64,000 nucleotides of DNA, from assembly GCA_017591395.1 (NCBI GenBank), contig WEDG01005331.1:1-64000 (forward strand), in the 5' to 3' direction. Below, piece by piece: positions 1 through 11,579 of this stretch (the first letter of the stretch is position 1; each line of letters begins with the position of its first letter). Source of the DNA: Schistocephalus solidus. Lineage: Eukaryota; Platyhelminthes; Cestoda; Diphyllobothriidea; Diphyllobothriidae. A program made the position numbers and the translations under genes. The notes under the pieces were generated by a model that worked only from the letters and a program-made list of their open reading frames with translations, made no database searches and was not told the DNA's origin.

Positions 1-2095
1 TTCTTCAAACTGGTGCCAGCATCGTGCGCTGATGACCTCATTTTGTAGTTTGAATATGCAAATAGGGTTAAAATAGAGGTAATGGGTGATGCATTTTTTA
101 CTTGATGGACATATACTTAGTCGACACCAATCACCAATATATTATAAAACATATTGCCGTGTGGCATTTGTACATGTTTTGCTGCGTCTAGTAGTTGTAT
201 GTAGACTTTTCCAAAGGCTCTGCCTATCACCCTTATATATACTGATATTAATACTGAAATAAAATTTCTTTATACCAACGCCGAAAAGTCTGTTTTCGAA
301 GCCGGACGAGGCTTGAGAATGCAGGTAGCCGTTCTGGCTCCTAATGGTTGAAAGCAATAACAGAAACCTGACTGTCTGGAACACCAGCGATTACAGTAGC
401 ATTATCCGGGTACCAGTTGTTCAGGAGATACCGCATCCACCGTCAGGATGGGAGTTGCGATGCATGTTAAGGGCAATTTCAGAAGACTACCAATGATATC
501 GAGGCTATTTGGCTTAATATAAGGACACGGGGATCGCAGTCCTTGAAGCCATGACGCTCAAACGATCACCGGGGACGGACACTGACGCTGAATCTTGTTT
601 GCTGGAGAACTTGGTCGTTAACTAGTCTACATGTATTCAAGTGAAGACTGCACATTTATCTTGATACTGATTCAATAGACCGTTTATCTTCCTAATTTTT
701 TCCGAGCAGCTTTCTCTATGACTCGGAGAAAGGACCATCGTGAATTTAATTGACTCTATTGAATCTACCTCCTGCCTTGAGTCCCCATGAACCATGATGT
801 CTCATTATATCACCAGTCATTCAAAATATGAAGTGATTCGAACGAACACATTTGAACGCACAAAGTCTAAAATGTCCCGTTTCGTTGGATGTATTATCAT
901 CAGAATTCAATTCTGGATCCTAAGATGCTGGACTCAAGCTCACTAACGCCTTTTCACGAGATTTTTCATGCGCCTTAATGATTAAGAACGAACCATATTG
1001 ACATTTCATTATCTCATTCTGAAATGCTGCAGTCAACGTAAAGATCAAGGACACGGAAACCGAAGAATGGATAAAACGAAAGTATAATTTTTGCTGCGTA
1101 ATATTCCAAATTACATATCTGCTTTCGATGGGGTGCGTTTGTTTTGAAAAGCAGTGGCTTGGGATTCAGAGTCGCGCACGCTGCAACGGCTCGCTCAGTC
1201 GTAATGCTGTAAGTTACTCTATTTTTGATAGAAGTCGACTTCATACTGTCTAAAAGGAGATAAAAATTTTGTAGAAAATGGCATTCCTCAAATTCCCGTG
1301 ACCTCCCAATGCGGAAAAATTAAAATTTTAAATCGTCAACGAGTAACAAAAAATGACTACCTCTTTGCCATGTTAAAAAATCACCTCCAATGTCATCTAC
1401 AGCCTCGCCGTCTAAATATCCAGCTAATTCTGCTCGGAAACCGACCGTACTTAATCGTGTAGGATGCCAAGAAAACATTACTCCTCTAGTCGTTCTCAAG
1501 ACAACTGCACTTCTCCTAATTCCCACACCCATACCAAGTTTAACACTTCTTCCTGGTAAACTAACGCAGATTTTTAGCTCAAAGACAAGTCCGACTAAAG
1601 TCTCGACTAATCAAAAATCGTGAAATCTAGCTCTCGGCGAAAAAAATACTCCTTTACGATCGCCTACAACTCCTCAAAAACATCCCCATCCCAACTTTCG
1701 CGAATTTTCCTGCTACCGTCCAGACCCTCAAACCGACGCTGATAAACGAAAACCTGCAAGCATTCTCGTCCAAGAATGGTGCTTATGTGCGACTGCATCA
1801 ATGCATCCACCAATCCACAGCCCAATTTTCTTCAGGGTCGTTTCCGAAGTTGCTCTCAATACGAAGGGTCCTGCTGGACTACAGATCTCACCTGACCTTC
1901 TTGTCACTTTACTGGGAATACTTTGCAGTATCCGGCCCAGGGGTTTCCTGGAAAAGCCCCAATAGCTAGCGGTTGTGCTCAGTTCCTGTCTGTATATTTC
2001 CCCTCCACATTTTAACTCCCGTTTACCCACATCAGGCGCGTACTGCATCGCACAACCTTCTTTTAAAGAAAGGGTGGAAGCATCCGCCATCTGTG
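1..2095. other. Unassigned sequence with no supported gene
   Basis: I see no protein family, RNA gene or clear repeat here. The open frames are short and do not resemble known domains. The stretch 1270-1730 is fairly A+C-rich on the plus strand and lies just upstream of a LINE endonuclease fragment, so it might be a decayed LINE 5' region or ORF1, but no motif supports that. Confidence 0.4.
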
Positions 2096-2109
2096 TCAGT
2101 AGGCCGTAA

Positions 2110-3180
2110 ACCACTGGATTTTAGCCACCCCTCCCTCAAAAACAATCAGCTTGCCCACTTTAACATGTTCACTCTTAATGCCAGATCCTTGCTTAATAAA
2201 ATGCCCCTGCTTCAGACGCCAAAGTCTGTCGTCCACTGTCCAGATATTGTTATAGTAGCTGGAAGCATGGGCAACTGCAGCCGACTCCAAACTCTCTCTT
2301 ATAGGTTATAATTATACCGAAAATGATCTCGTGACAGCGCAGTGGAGGAAGCTGTATCTATGTTAAAGCAAGCGCTGGCATTTCAGCCCTAGACCATCCG
2401 CAATTAACCGCGGTTGAAGAGCTGTTGGCTTCAAATTACCTTCATAAGAACTCTTTACTCAGTTGGCTGTGTCTATCACCCACCCAATGCCAGTGGGGTA
2501 TTACGATCTTTGTCTCTCACAGGCATTTCACGCACAGCTGACTCAAATTTCAAGTGTTGCTTACTTGCAGGTGATTTCAACCTTCCTGAAATTCGATGGT
2601 TTCCGGACCTTCCAGTCCCATAAAGTTCAAAGGACTTACTCGAGGCCGTAGATATCGGCATGGACTCAGGTTGTTGACTCCTACCGAGGATCAAGTATAC
2701 TTGATCTTATCTTCTGCAGAGTTTGCCTGCCTTTGAGAGTGTCATCATTTGACCCACTTGGGAGCTCAGACCACGACATCGTTTTTCTACAGTAAAGTTC
2801 AAAACAGATGAAACATTTTCCAAAAATAGCTTTTCCTTGATTTCCGGTCAGCCTTTCGACAGAATTATAGATACATCTTTACTCCCAAGACTGGTCTGAT
2901 TTTTATCTTTATCAACATGTAAACACCTGTACAGGTATGCTGTACGAAGATTTGGATCCACTTTGATCCACTTTGGATCGCTCAGTATTTTCGAAAATGG
3001 TTTCTAGGCAAATTAAAAGGGATATACAGATGGGAGTCGAGCTGACAGTGAAAAAAACTCCTGATACTTCTTTGAAGTGTTTTTCAGGGGAAAAAAAACT
3101 GCAGCTTATTGAGTAATAAAAGTTCAGGACAGGGAAGCGTTGACACAGACGCACGGTGAAGTATTTCCCCTTGTAGTGTT
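2110..3180 (+). mobile_element. Non-LTR retrotransposon (CR1/Jockey-type) endonuclease fragment
   Basis: The plus strand reads as the apurinic-like endonuclease of a LINE across several frames. Near 2160-2240 is the N-terminal signature 'NARSLLNKMPLLQ' followed by 'PDIVIV'. Near 2460-2620 come 'VGCVYHPPNAS' and 'LLAGDFNLPEIRW', the catalytic GDFN segment. Near 2690-2800 are 'LDLIFC' and 'PLGSSDHDIVF' with the SDH motif. The linker typical of the family ('KMVSRQIKRDIQM') follows at about 2995-3035. Stops and frame changes interrupt it repeatedly, for example at 2308 and around 2390, so it is a dead copy. No RT domain follows on this strand. The endonuclease would nick target DNA during retrotransposition in an active element. 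Confidence 0.8.
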
Positions 3181-3399
3181 ATGGATCTGGTATTCCTTCC
3201 CAGCAGGTATGTCGGTGAACGGCTGTTCACTGTCGACTGAGAAAAAAACCGATTAAGGTCTACAGAGCCAGTGACATTGCCCCCAGCTTGAACTCCGGCT
3301 CAGGATTCAGAGTCCGTGGACGCCATCAGAACCGAAGAGAGCTTCCAGAGAATCAGCACACAAAATTCGTGCAAGGTGTCCTGAATGTAGAAAACTAGT

Positions 3400-4750
3400 G
3401 ATACCTCTCGTAAACAAAGGATAGTTTTGCTGACTTTTAATACTTCTGAGTAGTTTATTCCAGATTGCTATAGCGTTGACCGAAAAAACTGACGGTATCT
3501 AATGGTGCATGCAAAAGGAATGAATAAAAATACATCTTAATGACTGGAGCGCCGAGAGTGGTCGAGCTGTTCCAGGGATGTAAGGGGGGTAAAGGTAAGA
3601 CTGTTCAAAAGTTTAAACAGTAAAAATAGTCACTTCTGTAATCTATGAAGCCACAACGGGTCGAGGCTTGTAAGCTCACAATGTTGTTGATAGTACAGGT
3701 TTCTGTCTTCTGAAGAGAAACTCTTTTAGTAAATAAGTTCTGGACTGGCTATATCTTCTTCCGTTCACTAGCGTACAGAAGACTAAATAAAAACGAGCAG
3801 TATTTAAGACAAGGTCTGACATTCATTTTATAAAGGCTGGTTCTAATATTGACGGTTTTTACATTTCTTAGAATAAACCCAGTAGTTTGGTGTGCTTTCG
3901 AGGCAATCAGGGCGCAGTGCTCGGACAAATTAAGACTACTAAAATATGATATGCCCAGAGCCTGTGTATGCTTCGCTAAAGCTGATGGTTGTCACCAATA
4001 ACCATAACGGAGCAATTGTGCCATGAAAGCGAAAGGCGCCATGTGTGACACCACAAAGCGAAGGCCTGAAGATCCGTTTGTAAGAGCTCAAGCCCTATAT
4101 TGTGATCGGCCAAGTTATATCCATAGGCAACTTTTAAATCGTCAGCGTACATAAAGGGCCTACCATACTGAAAACAATAAGGAACATCGTTGACAAAAAG
4201 GCATGTAAAATCGGGCCGAGCTCCCCTGAATAACTCCTTTCCTCACGTGCGTGGGGTTGGAGATAACATCGCAAACTTTAACTCGCTGTGCACGAGCATT
4301 TAAATAGGAAAAAATTAAGTTTCAGAAGCTTGTTACCTATGCCGAAGGAGGTAAGTTTCAGCAGGATGAGATCATGGTCAACAAGATCAAAAGCTTTCGT
4401 GAAGTCGAAATGAACGGTGTAGATTGAAAAACCACTATCTCTATATTGTAGCACATGATCAAAGTAAGAGAGCTGGCAGGTGCCACAAGATCTTTTTTTC
4501 GAGAAACCCATGCTGAGCCGAATTGAGAAGGTTATTTTCTGTTAGGTGATGCATCAGCTTGTCTTTAATCAAGGTCTCTAAGATCTTCGAGGCTACTGGC
4601 AGTGTGTTTATTGGCCTAAAGTCGTCGAATGAAGTAGTTCGGCCGTGTTTGGTTTTAGACAGAATGTGCGATTCCTTCCATAAAATAAGGGAGGTTTCGC
4701 TTCCAAAGTAAGATTAAGTATCAGAGCCTTTTCTGTCCGAGTTCTATGTT
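3400..4750 (-). mobile_element. Non-LTR retrotransposon (CR1/Jockey-type) reverse transcriptase to 3' end
   Basis: Read on the minus strand this is an RT in the usual order. First come 'FRPINTLPVASKILE' and 'QHGFSKKRSCGT' (about 4500-4630), then 'VHFDFTKAFDLVDH' (about 4370-4420), then a YADD catalytic box at 4138-4149. A C-terminal tail with 'VRPCLKY' (about 3800) and 'NAIAIWNKLL' (about 3460-3480) follows. The YADD pair is intact, but frameshifts and stops break the frame between the conserved blocks (for example around 4190 and 3760). It lies tail-to-tail with the endonuclease fragment at 2110-3180 and may be the same family. A separate scrap of the same C-terminal tail occurs at 10590-10760. 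Confidence 0.82.
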
Positions 4751-5079
4751 AAAGAACTGATATGAAAAATGGCATATCTTAATCAAAAATATATGTGTGG
4801 TATTATTTAACAGATAGCGTTTGATTTGTATTTTAATTCTAGTAGGGTTCGACTATTTCTGTTAGAAATTGGCAGGGCATTCCATATTGCCGAGTATCTT
4901 ATGGAATAGAAGTTGGATCAATGTTTTTTTGAATTAAGGAATTTTTATAATATTTTAGTTATTTCTAGTGTCTTGGGGGCCGTTTTGATATGTAAGTTTA
5001 TTCATTCTGAGAATATCTGGGTTGTGTATGATTTTGAATAGAAAAGTGCGACCACGCTGGATTAAATTTAGGTGGTACC

Positions 5080-5960
5080 CCAGCATGCACCGCAAAATTT
5101 CGCATTCATCCGATATCCCCTGCCTGGTATGGGGTCCAATGCGCTAGACGGTAAGTTTTCTGCTGTCGTTGTACTTCCTGCAGATGCAGGCGGGTTTCCT
5201 CTAATGCCACCCGTAGGGTACTCCTTAAGCGTGAAGCATATGTGTCTTCGTTTTCCATCCGATGTGCAGGTGGGAGGTGAAGGTCTTCAGAAAGTTGCAT
5301 CTCCCAACCAAACGTGAGAAAGAATGGGGTATGGCGCGTAGTGGCATTTACCGTGGATCGGTATGCGAACGTACAGGCTAGTATTGCGTGGTCCCAGGTG
5401 GGTGTGACATTCCTATCAGTAAAAGCCCATAAAAGATTAAGGAGGGTCCGGTTGGTCCTTCCGACCTGACCACTACCCTGTAGGTAATCACCGTCGTACG
5501 TGTTTTAATATTTTCAAGAATTTGCACTGCTCGAGTACGAGAGCGTTTTCGACTGACAACCTTCGATCGGAGTGAAGTTAGTCCGGAGCTACCCAACGAC
5601 AAACTCAACTATTAAAGATGGCTCTGGCCACAGTAGCCGCAGCTGCATCAGGCAGGGGAATTGCTTCTGCTATTTTGGTAAAGAAATCCACCATGACTAG
5701 AATAAACTTATTTACCCTAGCGGATGGTGCGATTGCCCCAACAAAGTCGTACCCTACCCTCTCTTTAGGATAACCTGTTCTAATCGGCTAGAGGGGACCT
5801 AAACGACTGGCTGGGTGACTAAGAAGCCAAACAGAACTCGCACGACTGAATTTGGTCCTAAATGTCGCATTGTTTGTTTGGCCCGAAGAAGCATCGTCGA
5901 AAGGCCTACTCGGTTTTGTGAATTCCGGAGTGTAACAGTTCTGCATGCATCCGTTCCAGT
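5080..5960 (-). mobile_element. Ty3/gypsy integrase relic
   Basis: The minus strand encodes a degraded integrase. Near 5860-5900 are remnants of the zinc-binding N-terminus ('FRRCFFGPNKQCDI'). Near 5640-5740 is the catalytic-core start ('FILVMVDFFTKIAEAIPLP'), and near 5470-5500 'GQVGRTNRTLLNLLWA', the segment after the DDE glutamate. The C-terminal region follows at 5110-5400 ('HAILACTFAYRSTVNATT', 'RHTPFFLTFGWEMQL'). Several stops and frame changes make it non-functional. Its sequence differs from the two larger gypsy elements in this window, so it represents a second gypsy lineage. No LTRs were recognised. Confidence 0.8.
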
Positions 5961-6146
5961 ACGTCGTCCAACATCAAAAGTGGTAGCCCAACATGCTTTG
6001 GATACTGATCACTGTCAAGGTAGAAAATAACACCGTTATCAATGAACAGTTTGTACCAAAGGCTGTAGAAACATCGGGTTTCGTTGCTTTACCCCGCCAG
6101 TTCGAACTTGATGAGTGGCCTGGCATTGCCTTCCTTCTTGTAGTTG

Positions 6147-8430
6147 AGGAGCCGAAACCCTCGTGTCTGTTTGCGAAGCTTCTAGGATTTCTCTAAACAG
6201 TGTGCTATCGGCTCGACCAAGCATTTGGGCTACTTTAACTTTGAACTGGTGATAGTTTTCTGGGATTTGAATTGTGACTTGTGACCATATATGATTTGAG
6301 TTTACTGCTAAAGTATGGTAGTGCATGTGCGTACTCAGTCGTTGGTCAGTCTGGTCGCAGTAGTTGGCCGGGCAGTCTTGACGCGGTTAATAACGCCTGA
6401 CCCGTGGACAGTAGTCGACCCTTTGATTGCATACGTGAGCGGCTGATAGTTTACTGCGACCGCTGTTCAACGCCCACGCTTAGCGATCTTAGCATGCCCT
6501 CAGTGGCTTCAGAGACGTTTCTCGCGTAATGCAAGTTTTCAGGTCTCTGTTATAGATCACAGTCGGTATTCGTGTGCCTTTGGTACAAGCAGTTGTTTAT
6601 GAGGTTACGTGGATATCCATAGTCGAGGAAGAGACGATATAGGGTTTTTCAATCGTGCAGTTAGTCGGCCTCTGTTGACTTCATCAGATACTCATCAAAC
6701 TACACTGATTCAGCGGAGCAGGAAGCGTAAGTGGAGGTAAGAGAGGCAGGGGTCTTCACTTGCTCCTTGGTTAATGCCGCTTAGACTTAACAAGTGGTGG
6801 TGCAGGATTCTGGTTCGGTCGCGTTAACAGGAGTTATAATAAACATTAACAAATCAAGAGCATGTTTCCATCCAGAATTGTCGACTTCATCAGAGGCTCA
6901 TCAAAGTACCCTGATGTAGAGGAGCAGGAAATGGGGGTGAGAGTAAGAGAGGCAGGGATCTTCAACATGTTGGCTTTCATCACAACTGGAACATGGAATT
7001 TTGTCGACAACACCGTTTCTATTCAAGACAGCTAACCCTGTCCTTAGGGTGTACAAGCTGTGAGCGTAAGGTAGATGTGGGGTGGTGCGCTACTTGTATC
7101 TGGTGTTTTCTCAGCTGTCTTTAGGCGAGCTTAGATACATTGTTTACGTATGGGAGAGTTCGCTAGATCATGGTTTTGAGTGCCTGTGTGGCCGTGTGGT
7201 TTAACATATCTTACTTTTTGAATTCTTGGCCTTTTACGCAGTTATGCCCAAAGTCATACAGTTACTAATTATTGGAGAATAATTTAAAGAGGTATTTAAT
7301 TTCTGCATGATAACTTTCTTCATCAGAGCAATGTTTTTAATCGATATAGGAGACGACGAACATAAATACTTTGTGGGAGACGGGATGCTTACTCGCAAAG
7401 TGTAGGACAACGTCTCAATATATTTCTTTTGCGGAAAACTGATGTTAGGAATGATCCACCAGTTTTTCGATGTACGAGGACATCCAGAAAGGGGAGTTGT
7501 CCAGCCTCTGTTAAGAACATGAATTTATTTCCAGGAAATGTAGAGTTCAGCTTATGGAGGAGGAGTTCTTAGTGATTTCTCTTGACGATGGCAAATAAGC
7601 CATCTACGTAGTGCAGTCATAGAGTTGGTTTAACTGTAGGTAGAGCTATCGATTCCAATTTGTGCATTATGGCTTCGGCCAAAAACCGGATATGTATGAC
7701 CGTTTAGGAGCCACTTTAATTTATTGATAACATTCATCGGAGAAGGAAACGTTAATTTCTAGACAAAGATCTAGTAGTTGGAATAAAGCGTCGGCAGGCA
7801 AATCAGTGATATAAGCCTAAAGTAGTTCTTCAGTGCAGGATCTTGCTAAATCCAAAGGTATCGATATAAAGAGTGAGACCACATCGAATGAAACAAGGAT
7901 TTCGTTAGGTGTAACTTTGTCTCCTTTTAATTTGTATAGAAATCTTTTTGAATTTTTAATGAAGTACTCGGAGTTCTTTGTAAGCGGATGTATTAGGTGA
8001 AATAGACATGTTTATATTTTCTAGATGGGTGCACCGATTGAGTATGACTATCGGTCACAGTGGAGTACCAGTTTTGTGAATTTTTGGAAGACCATACATT
8101 TTGGCAATGGTGAGTTCTTCCTGTTTCAAAGATTAAGCAAGAACCCCTGAGATAAATTTCTTTCCCGTAAAGCGTTGCGATGTTTTTTTGAATGCATGAG
8201 TTTTGTGGGGTCCGAAGGTAGAGGTTTGTATTTTGAATCGTATTTTAAGAGTGACGACATCTTCTCTGTGTAGTCTGCTTTGTTTATAATGGTGGTGGCA
8301 CCTCCTTTGGTGGCCGGTATAATAATGATTTTCTTGTCTTGTTTAAATGCATTTAGTGGCTTTCTGGACTCAGAGGCATTCTTAACTATGTTACTTAACC
8401 AGATCGGTGAATAATACACTTTCATAGTTC
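6147..8430 (-). mobile_element. Penelope-like element (RT plus connector and GIY-YIG remnants)
   Basis: On the minus strand, 8126-8425 reads as the start of a Penelope-like RT ('IIIIPATKGGATTIINKADY'). It continues with 'GLPKIHKTGTPL' (about 8070-8100) and 'EILVSFDVVSLF' (about 7870-7900). The catalytic box at 7599-7613 reads HYVDG, so the second catalytic aspartate of YVDD is glycine. Further along the minus strand come the connector and endonuclease region: a 'HKRS'-type block near 7380, a connector near 7040-7080, and a GIY-YIG-like end at 6170-6330 ('LGRADSTLFREILEAS'). Many stops are present. The half from 7410 down to 6147 is repeated as an inverted copy at 8586-10204. Confidence 0.8.
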
Positions 8431-8458
8431 ATATTCGTAATCAGAACTGAAAAAAAAC

Positions 8459-8590
8459 AACGCGCCCGTGGCTCAAAGGTAGTGTGTTACACTCGATGAC
8501 CTGTGATTCGGTATGGCTGAATATTGACAGCTATTAATCCATAAATGGCCAGTCCGGTCTCCTTTGTCTATGTCGGCTCCAGTTTTTAGA
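8459..8590 (+). repeat. tRNA-derived SINE fragment
   Basis: This begins with a tRNA-like head ('GCCCGTGGCTCAAAGGTAG', an A-box-like stretch) and ends with the family tail 'aaatggccagtccggtctcc' followed by a tgtcggctcca end. The B box is degraded. It matches the SINE units found in arrays at 28.3-30.5 kb and 52.7-54.7 kb. It sits exactly at the centre of the inverted Penelope structure, between the two arms. Confidence 0.7.
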
Positions 8591-10204
8591 GTAACCATCC
8601 CGTCTCCAACAAAAGGATTTCTGTCTATCGTCTCCTAACTCGAACAAAAACATTGCTCTGATGAAGAAAGTTATCATGCAGAAATTAAATACCTCTTTCA
8701 ATTATTCTCCGAAAATTGATATCTGCGTTACTTTGAGTACAACTGCCTAAAGCGTCAAGAATTCAAAAAAAGGTATTTTAAACCGCATGGACACCCAGGC
8801 ACTCACAACCATGATCTAGCGAACCCTCTTATACGTAAACTATGTATCTGAGCTCGCTTAAGACAGCTGAAAAAACACAAGATGCAAGTAGCGCACCACC
8901 CCACATCTACCTTATGCTCACAGCTTGTACACCCTAAGGACAGGGTTAGCTGTCTTGATAGAAACGGTGTTGTCGATAAAATTCCATGTTCCAGTTGTGA
9001 TGAAAGCCGACATGTTGAAGATCCCTGCCTCTCTTACTTTCACCCCCCGTTTCCTGCTCATCTTCATCAGGGTAGTTTCATGAGCCTCTGATGAAGTCGA
9101 CAATTCTGGATGGAAACATGTTCTTGATTTGTTAATGTTTATTATAACTCCTGTTAACGCGACCGAACCAGAATCCTGCACCACCACTTGTTAAGTCTAA
9201 GCGGCATTAACCAAGGAGCAAGTGAAGACCCCTGCCTCTCTTACCTCCACTTACGCTTCCTGCTCCGCTGAATCAGTGCAGTTTGATGAGTATCTGATGA
9301 AGTCAACAATTTTGGATGGAATCATGCTCTTGAGAATATACTTGGCCACCACTGCAACCAGCCCCTGTTGCGTAAACACAGCCGCATCCAGTGCCTTTAT
9401 CGCCGCATCCAGACACACTACAGCACAGAGGCTGACCAACTGCGCGAATGTTAAACCCTATATCGCCTCTTCCTCGACAATGGATATCCACGTAACCTCG
9501 TAAACAACTGCTTGTACCAAAGGCACACGAATACCGACTGTGATCTCAAACAGAGTCCTGCAAACTTGCCCTAAGCGAGAAACGTCTCTGAAGCCGCCGA
9601 GGGCATGCTAAGATCGCTAAGCGTGGGCGTTGAACAGGGGTCGCAGTCAACTATCCGCACAGTCAACTACAGCACAGAGGCCGAACAACTGCACGAATGT
9701 AAAACCCTCAATCGCCTCTTCCTCGACAATGGATATCCACGATTCCTCATAAACTACTGCTTGTACCAAAGGCACACGAATACCGACTGTGATCTTAAAC
9801 AGAGACCTGCAAACTTGCCGTACGCGAGAAACGTCTCTGAAGCCACCGAGGGCATGCTAAGATCGCTAAGCGTGGGCGTTGAACAGAAGTCGCAGTCAAC
9901 TATCCGCCGCTCACGTATGCAATTAAAGGGTCGACTACCGCTCCGGGTCAGGCGTTATTAACCGCGTCAAGACTGCCCAGCCAACTACTGCGACCATACT
10001 GACCAACGACTGAGTACGCACATGCACTACCATACTTTAGTAGTAAAGTCAAATGATATACGGTCACAGGTCACAATTCAAATCCCAGAAAACCATCACC
10101 AGTTCAAAGTTGAAGGGGCCCAAGTGCTTGGTCGAGCCGATAGCACACTGTTGAGAGAAATCCTAGAAGCATCGCAACGTGACACGAGGGGTTCAGCTCC
10201 TCAG
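8586..10204 (+). mobile_element. Truncated Penelope-like element, inverted copy of 6147-7410
   Basis: This lacks the RT core and starts in the region after it. 'AHFSDEESYHAEIKYLFQLF' lies near 8650-8710. 'TSTLCSQLVHPKDRVSCLD' and 'NGVVDKIPCSSCD' lie at 8900-9005, the connector and the start of the GIY-YIG domain. After about 9420 comes a second, different Penelope-type C-terminus with 'ARNVSEATEGMLRSLSVGVE' and then 'LGRADSTLLREILEASQ' (about 10130-10175). GIY-YIG domains make the target nick for this class. It carries an internal direct duplication (about 9420-9640 and 9671-9895). The frame is interrupted repeatedly and no intact protein is possible. Confidence 0.78.
9420..9895 (+). repeat. 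Direct duplication of about 250 bp inside the Penelope arm
   Basis: Two imperfect copies lie head to tail with a spacing of about 251 bp. Each carries 'acagcacagagg', 'cctcttcctcgacaatgg', 'ccaaaggcacacgaatacc' and 'gagggcatgctaagatcg'. The matching left arm near 6440-6660 has this segment only once, so the duplication arose in the right arm after the inverted structure formed, or was lost from the left. Confidence 0.8.
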
Positions 10205-10209
10205 TGATT

Positions 10210-10585
10210 ACCCCCAGTGTTCTCTCTGCGGTTGCTGGCATATGAACTCCAGTGAATAATTGGCGAAATAAGTTCTTAAATTATTAATGCAGGACATGAA
10301 GTCAGGTGATTCGGACACGAATTTTTATCCACATACCCGAAATTCAAATTTTTGTCTGGGTTAACGAAAATCAACCACTGTGGAATACCCACTTACTGCC
10401 CATTTAACAAACAAGTAGAACAACAAGCAGAATGAAATATGTATGGCAAAAATGCTATACCATACGCACCACATAGGTACTATCTTAAAGACAAGCCAAG
10501 CGTTTCGCCGATTTTCCTGCTGCTACATGCTTTTTAAAGCTTTTTGAATAATCGTACATTTAATCCCTTATCACTGTGAGGCAGC
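10210..10585. other. Unassigned spacer
   Basis: Nothing recognisable lies between the end of the Penelope arm and the LINE tail fragment. Confidence 0.4.
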
Positions 10586-10589
10586 GACC

Positions 10590-10760
10590 ATCCTCGGCGC
10601 AGCAGTCATCGCAATGTCTTTTTATTTCTTCCATTAGCTCGCACAGTAAAGTATCGACGGTTCTTTTCGATAAACGCCATGGCCATGTGGAATAAACTTC
10701 CCCATAATATAAAAGTCCAACGGAGTTATTCTTTGTTTAAGATTACCATTACTAGTTGTT
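10590..10760 (+). mobile_element. LINE C-terminal tail fragment (CR1/Jockey-type)
   Basis: The plus-strand translation gives 'PLARTVKYRRFFSINAMAMW' followed by 'NKLPHNI' and a short 'SLFK' block. This is the highly recurrent last segment of CR1/Jockey-type RT polyproteins. The same tail is seen on the minus strand at about 3400-3500. Nothing else of the element is recognisable here. Confidence 0.65.
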
Positions 10761-11199
10761 TGCATTCAGAACAGTTTCCAATAATTCTGGGCGCCGACAC
10801 GGTAGAATCTGTTTTCCTGTTCGACGGAGTGCGCGGCATCTGAACTCGATCCCAGGTGTTACCTTGAGGGATACGGCACCGTCTCTGCAGCCTGCACCCG
10901 TTGACTTCTTCGGCAGACAGTGAGCGACCGTACACGGATGCTTTCTTGCCTGAGGCAGAATCCGGTTCCTAGCAAAGACAGAGACTGCATACAGACTGCA
11001 ATTGTGTTAGCCCTTCCCTGATCTGAATTGCTATCATCCTTACAGGCGGCAGTTTTTTTCTCCTGAATAACAGGAAAATAGGAAAAACACTTATAATGAT
11101 ATATATTCAGGAGTTTTTTTCACTGCCAGCCTCTACCCACTGAATATTTCACCTGAAAATGCCTGTTAACCGGTATTTAATACAACTATTATTATTATT

Positions 11200-11420
11200 A
11201 ATATTATTATGCATCAACGAGGAGTAAGGCTCCTTCGGGTCTTTTGTAAAAGCATTTGTTTTTGAAGCTACGTGGATATCCATTGTTGAGGGAAAGGTGC
11301 CATAGGGGTTTATATTCTCGCAGCTTCTCAGCCTCTGTGCTTCAGCGTAACTGGATGCGGTGATAAAGGGAACGAACGCAACTGCGTTCATGCGATAGGC
11401 GGCGGTTGTTCAGGTCGTAA
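11200..11420 (-). mobile_element. Penelope-like connector fragment
   Basis: The minus strand reads 'AEAQRLRSCENINPYGTFPS' followed by 'TMDIHVAS'. It is directly comparable with the 9424-9500 segment of the Penelope copy ('TAQRLTNCANVKPYIASSS', 'TMDIHVTS'). It is an isolated scrap of the same family, without RT or endonuclease core. Confidence 0.65.
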
Positions 11421-11579
11421 AGTATTTTTTACATGCTGGTCACTTTTCTGATGCGGAAGTGTGCATTGCGGTTGGTGACCTCGTCTACGTGTACTAAGAA
11501 CATGACCGGGCCCCCAAACACAAGCCCCAGGATTTCCCACAACAGGGGTTCAACGGCTTTCATTTCACTTGCGTGAGGT

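Noticed and set aside
2110..4750. One LINE with a twin-priming 5' inversion
   Set aside because: The endonuclease piece lies beyond the 3' end of the minus-strand RT piece, not at its 5' side, so a simple 5' inversion does not explain the order. Two insertions or a larger rearrangement is more likely.
5815..6196. Plus-strand open frames over the gypsy integrase and Penelope boundary
   Set aside because: These are antisense shadows. The minus strand gives clear integrase and GIY-YIG-type homology.
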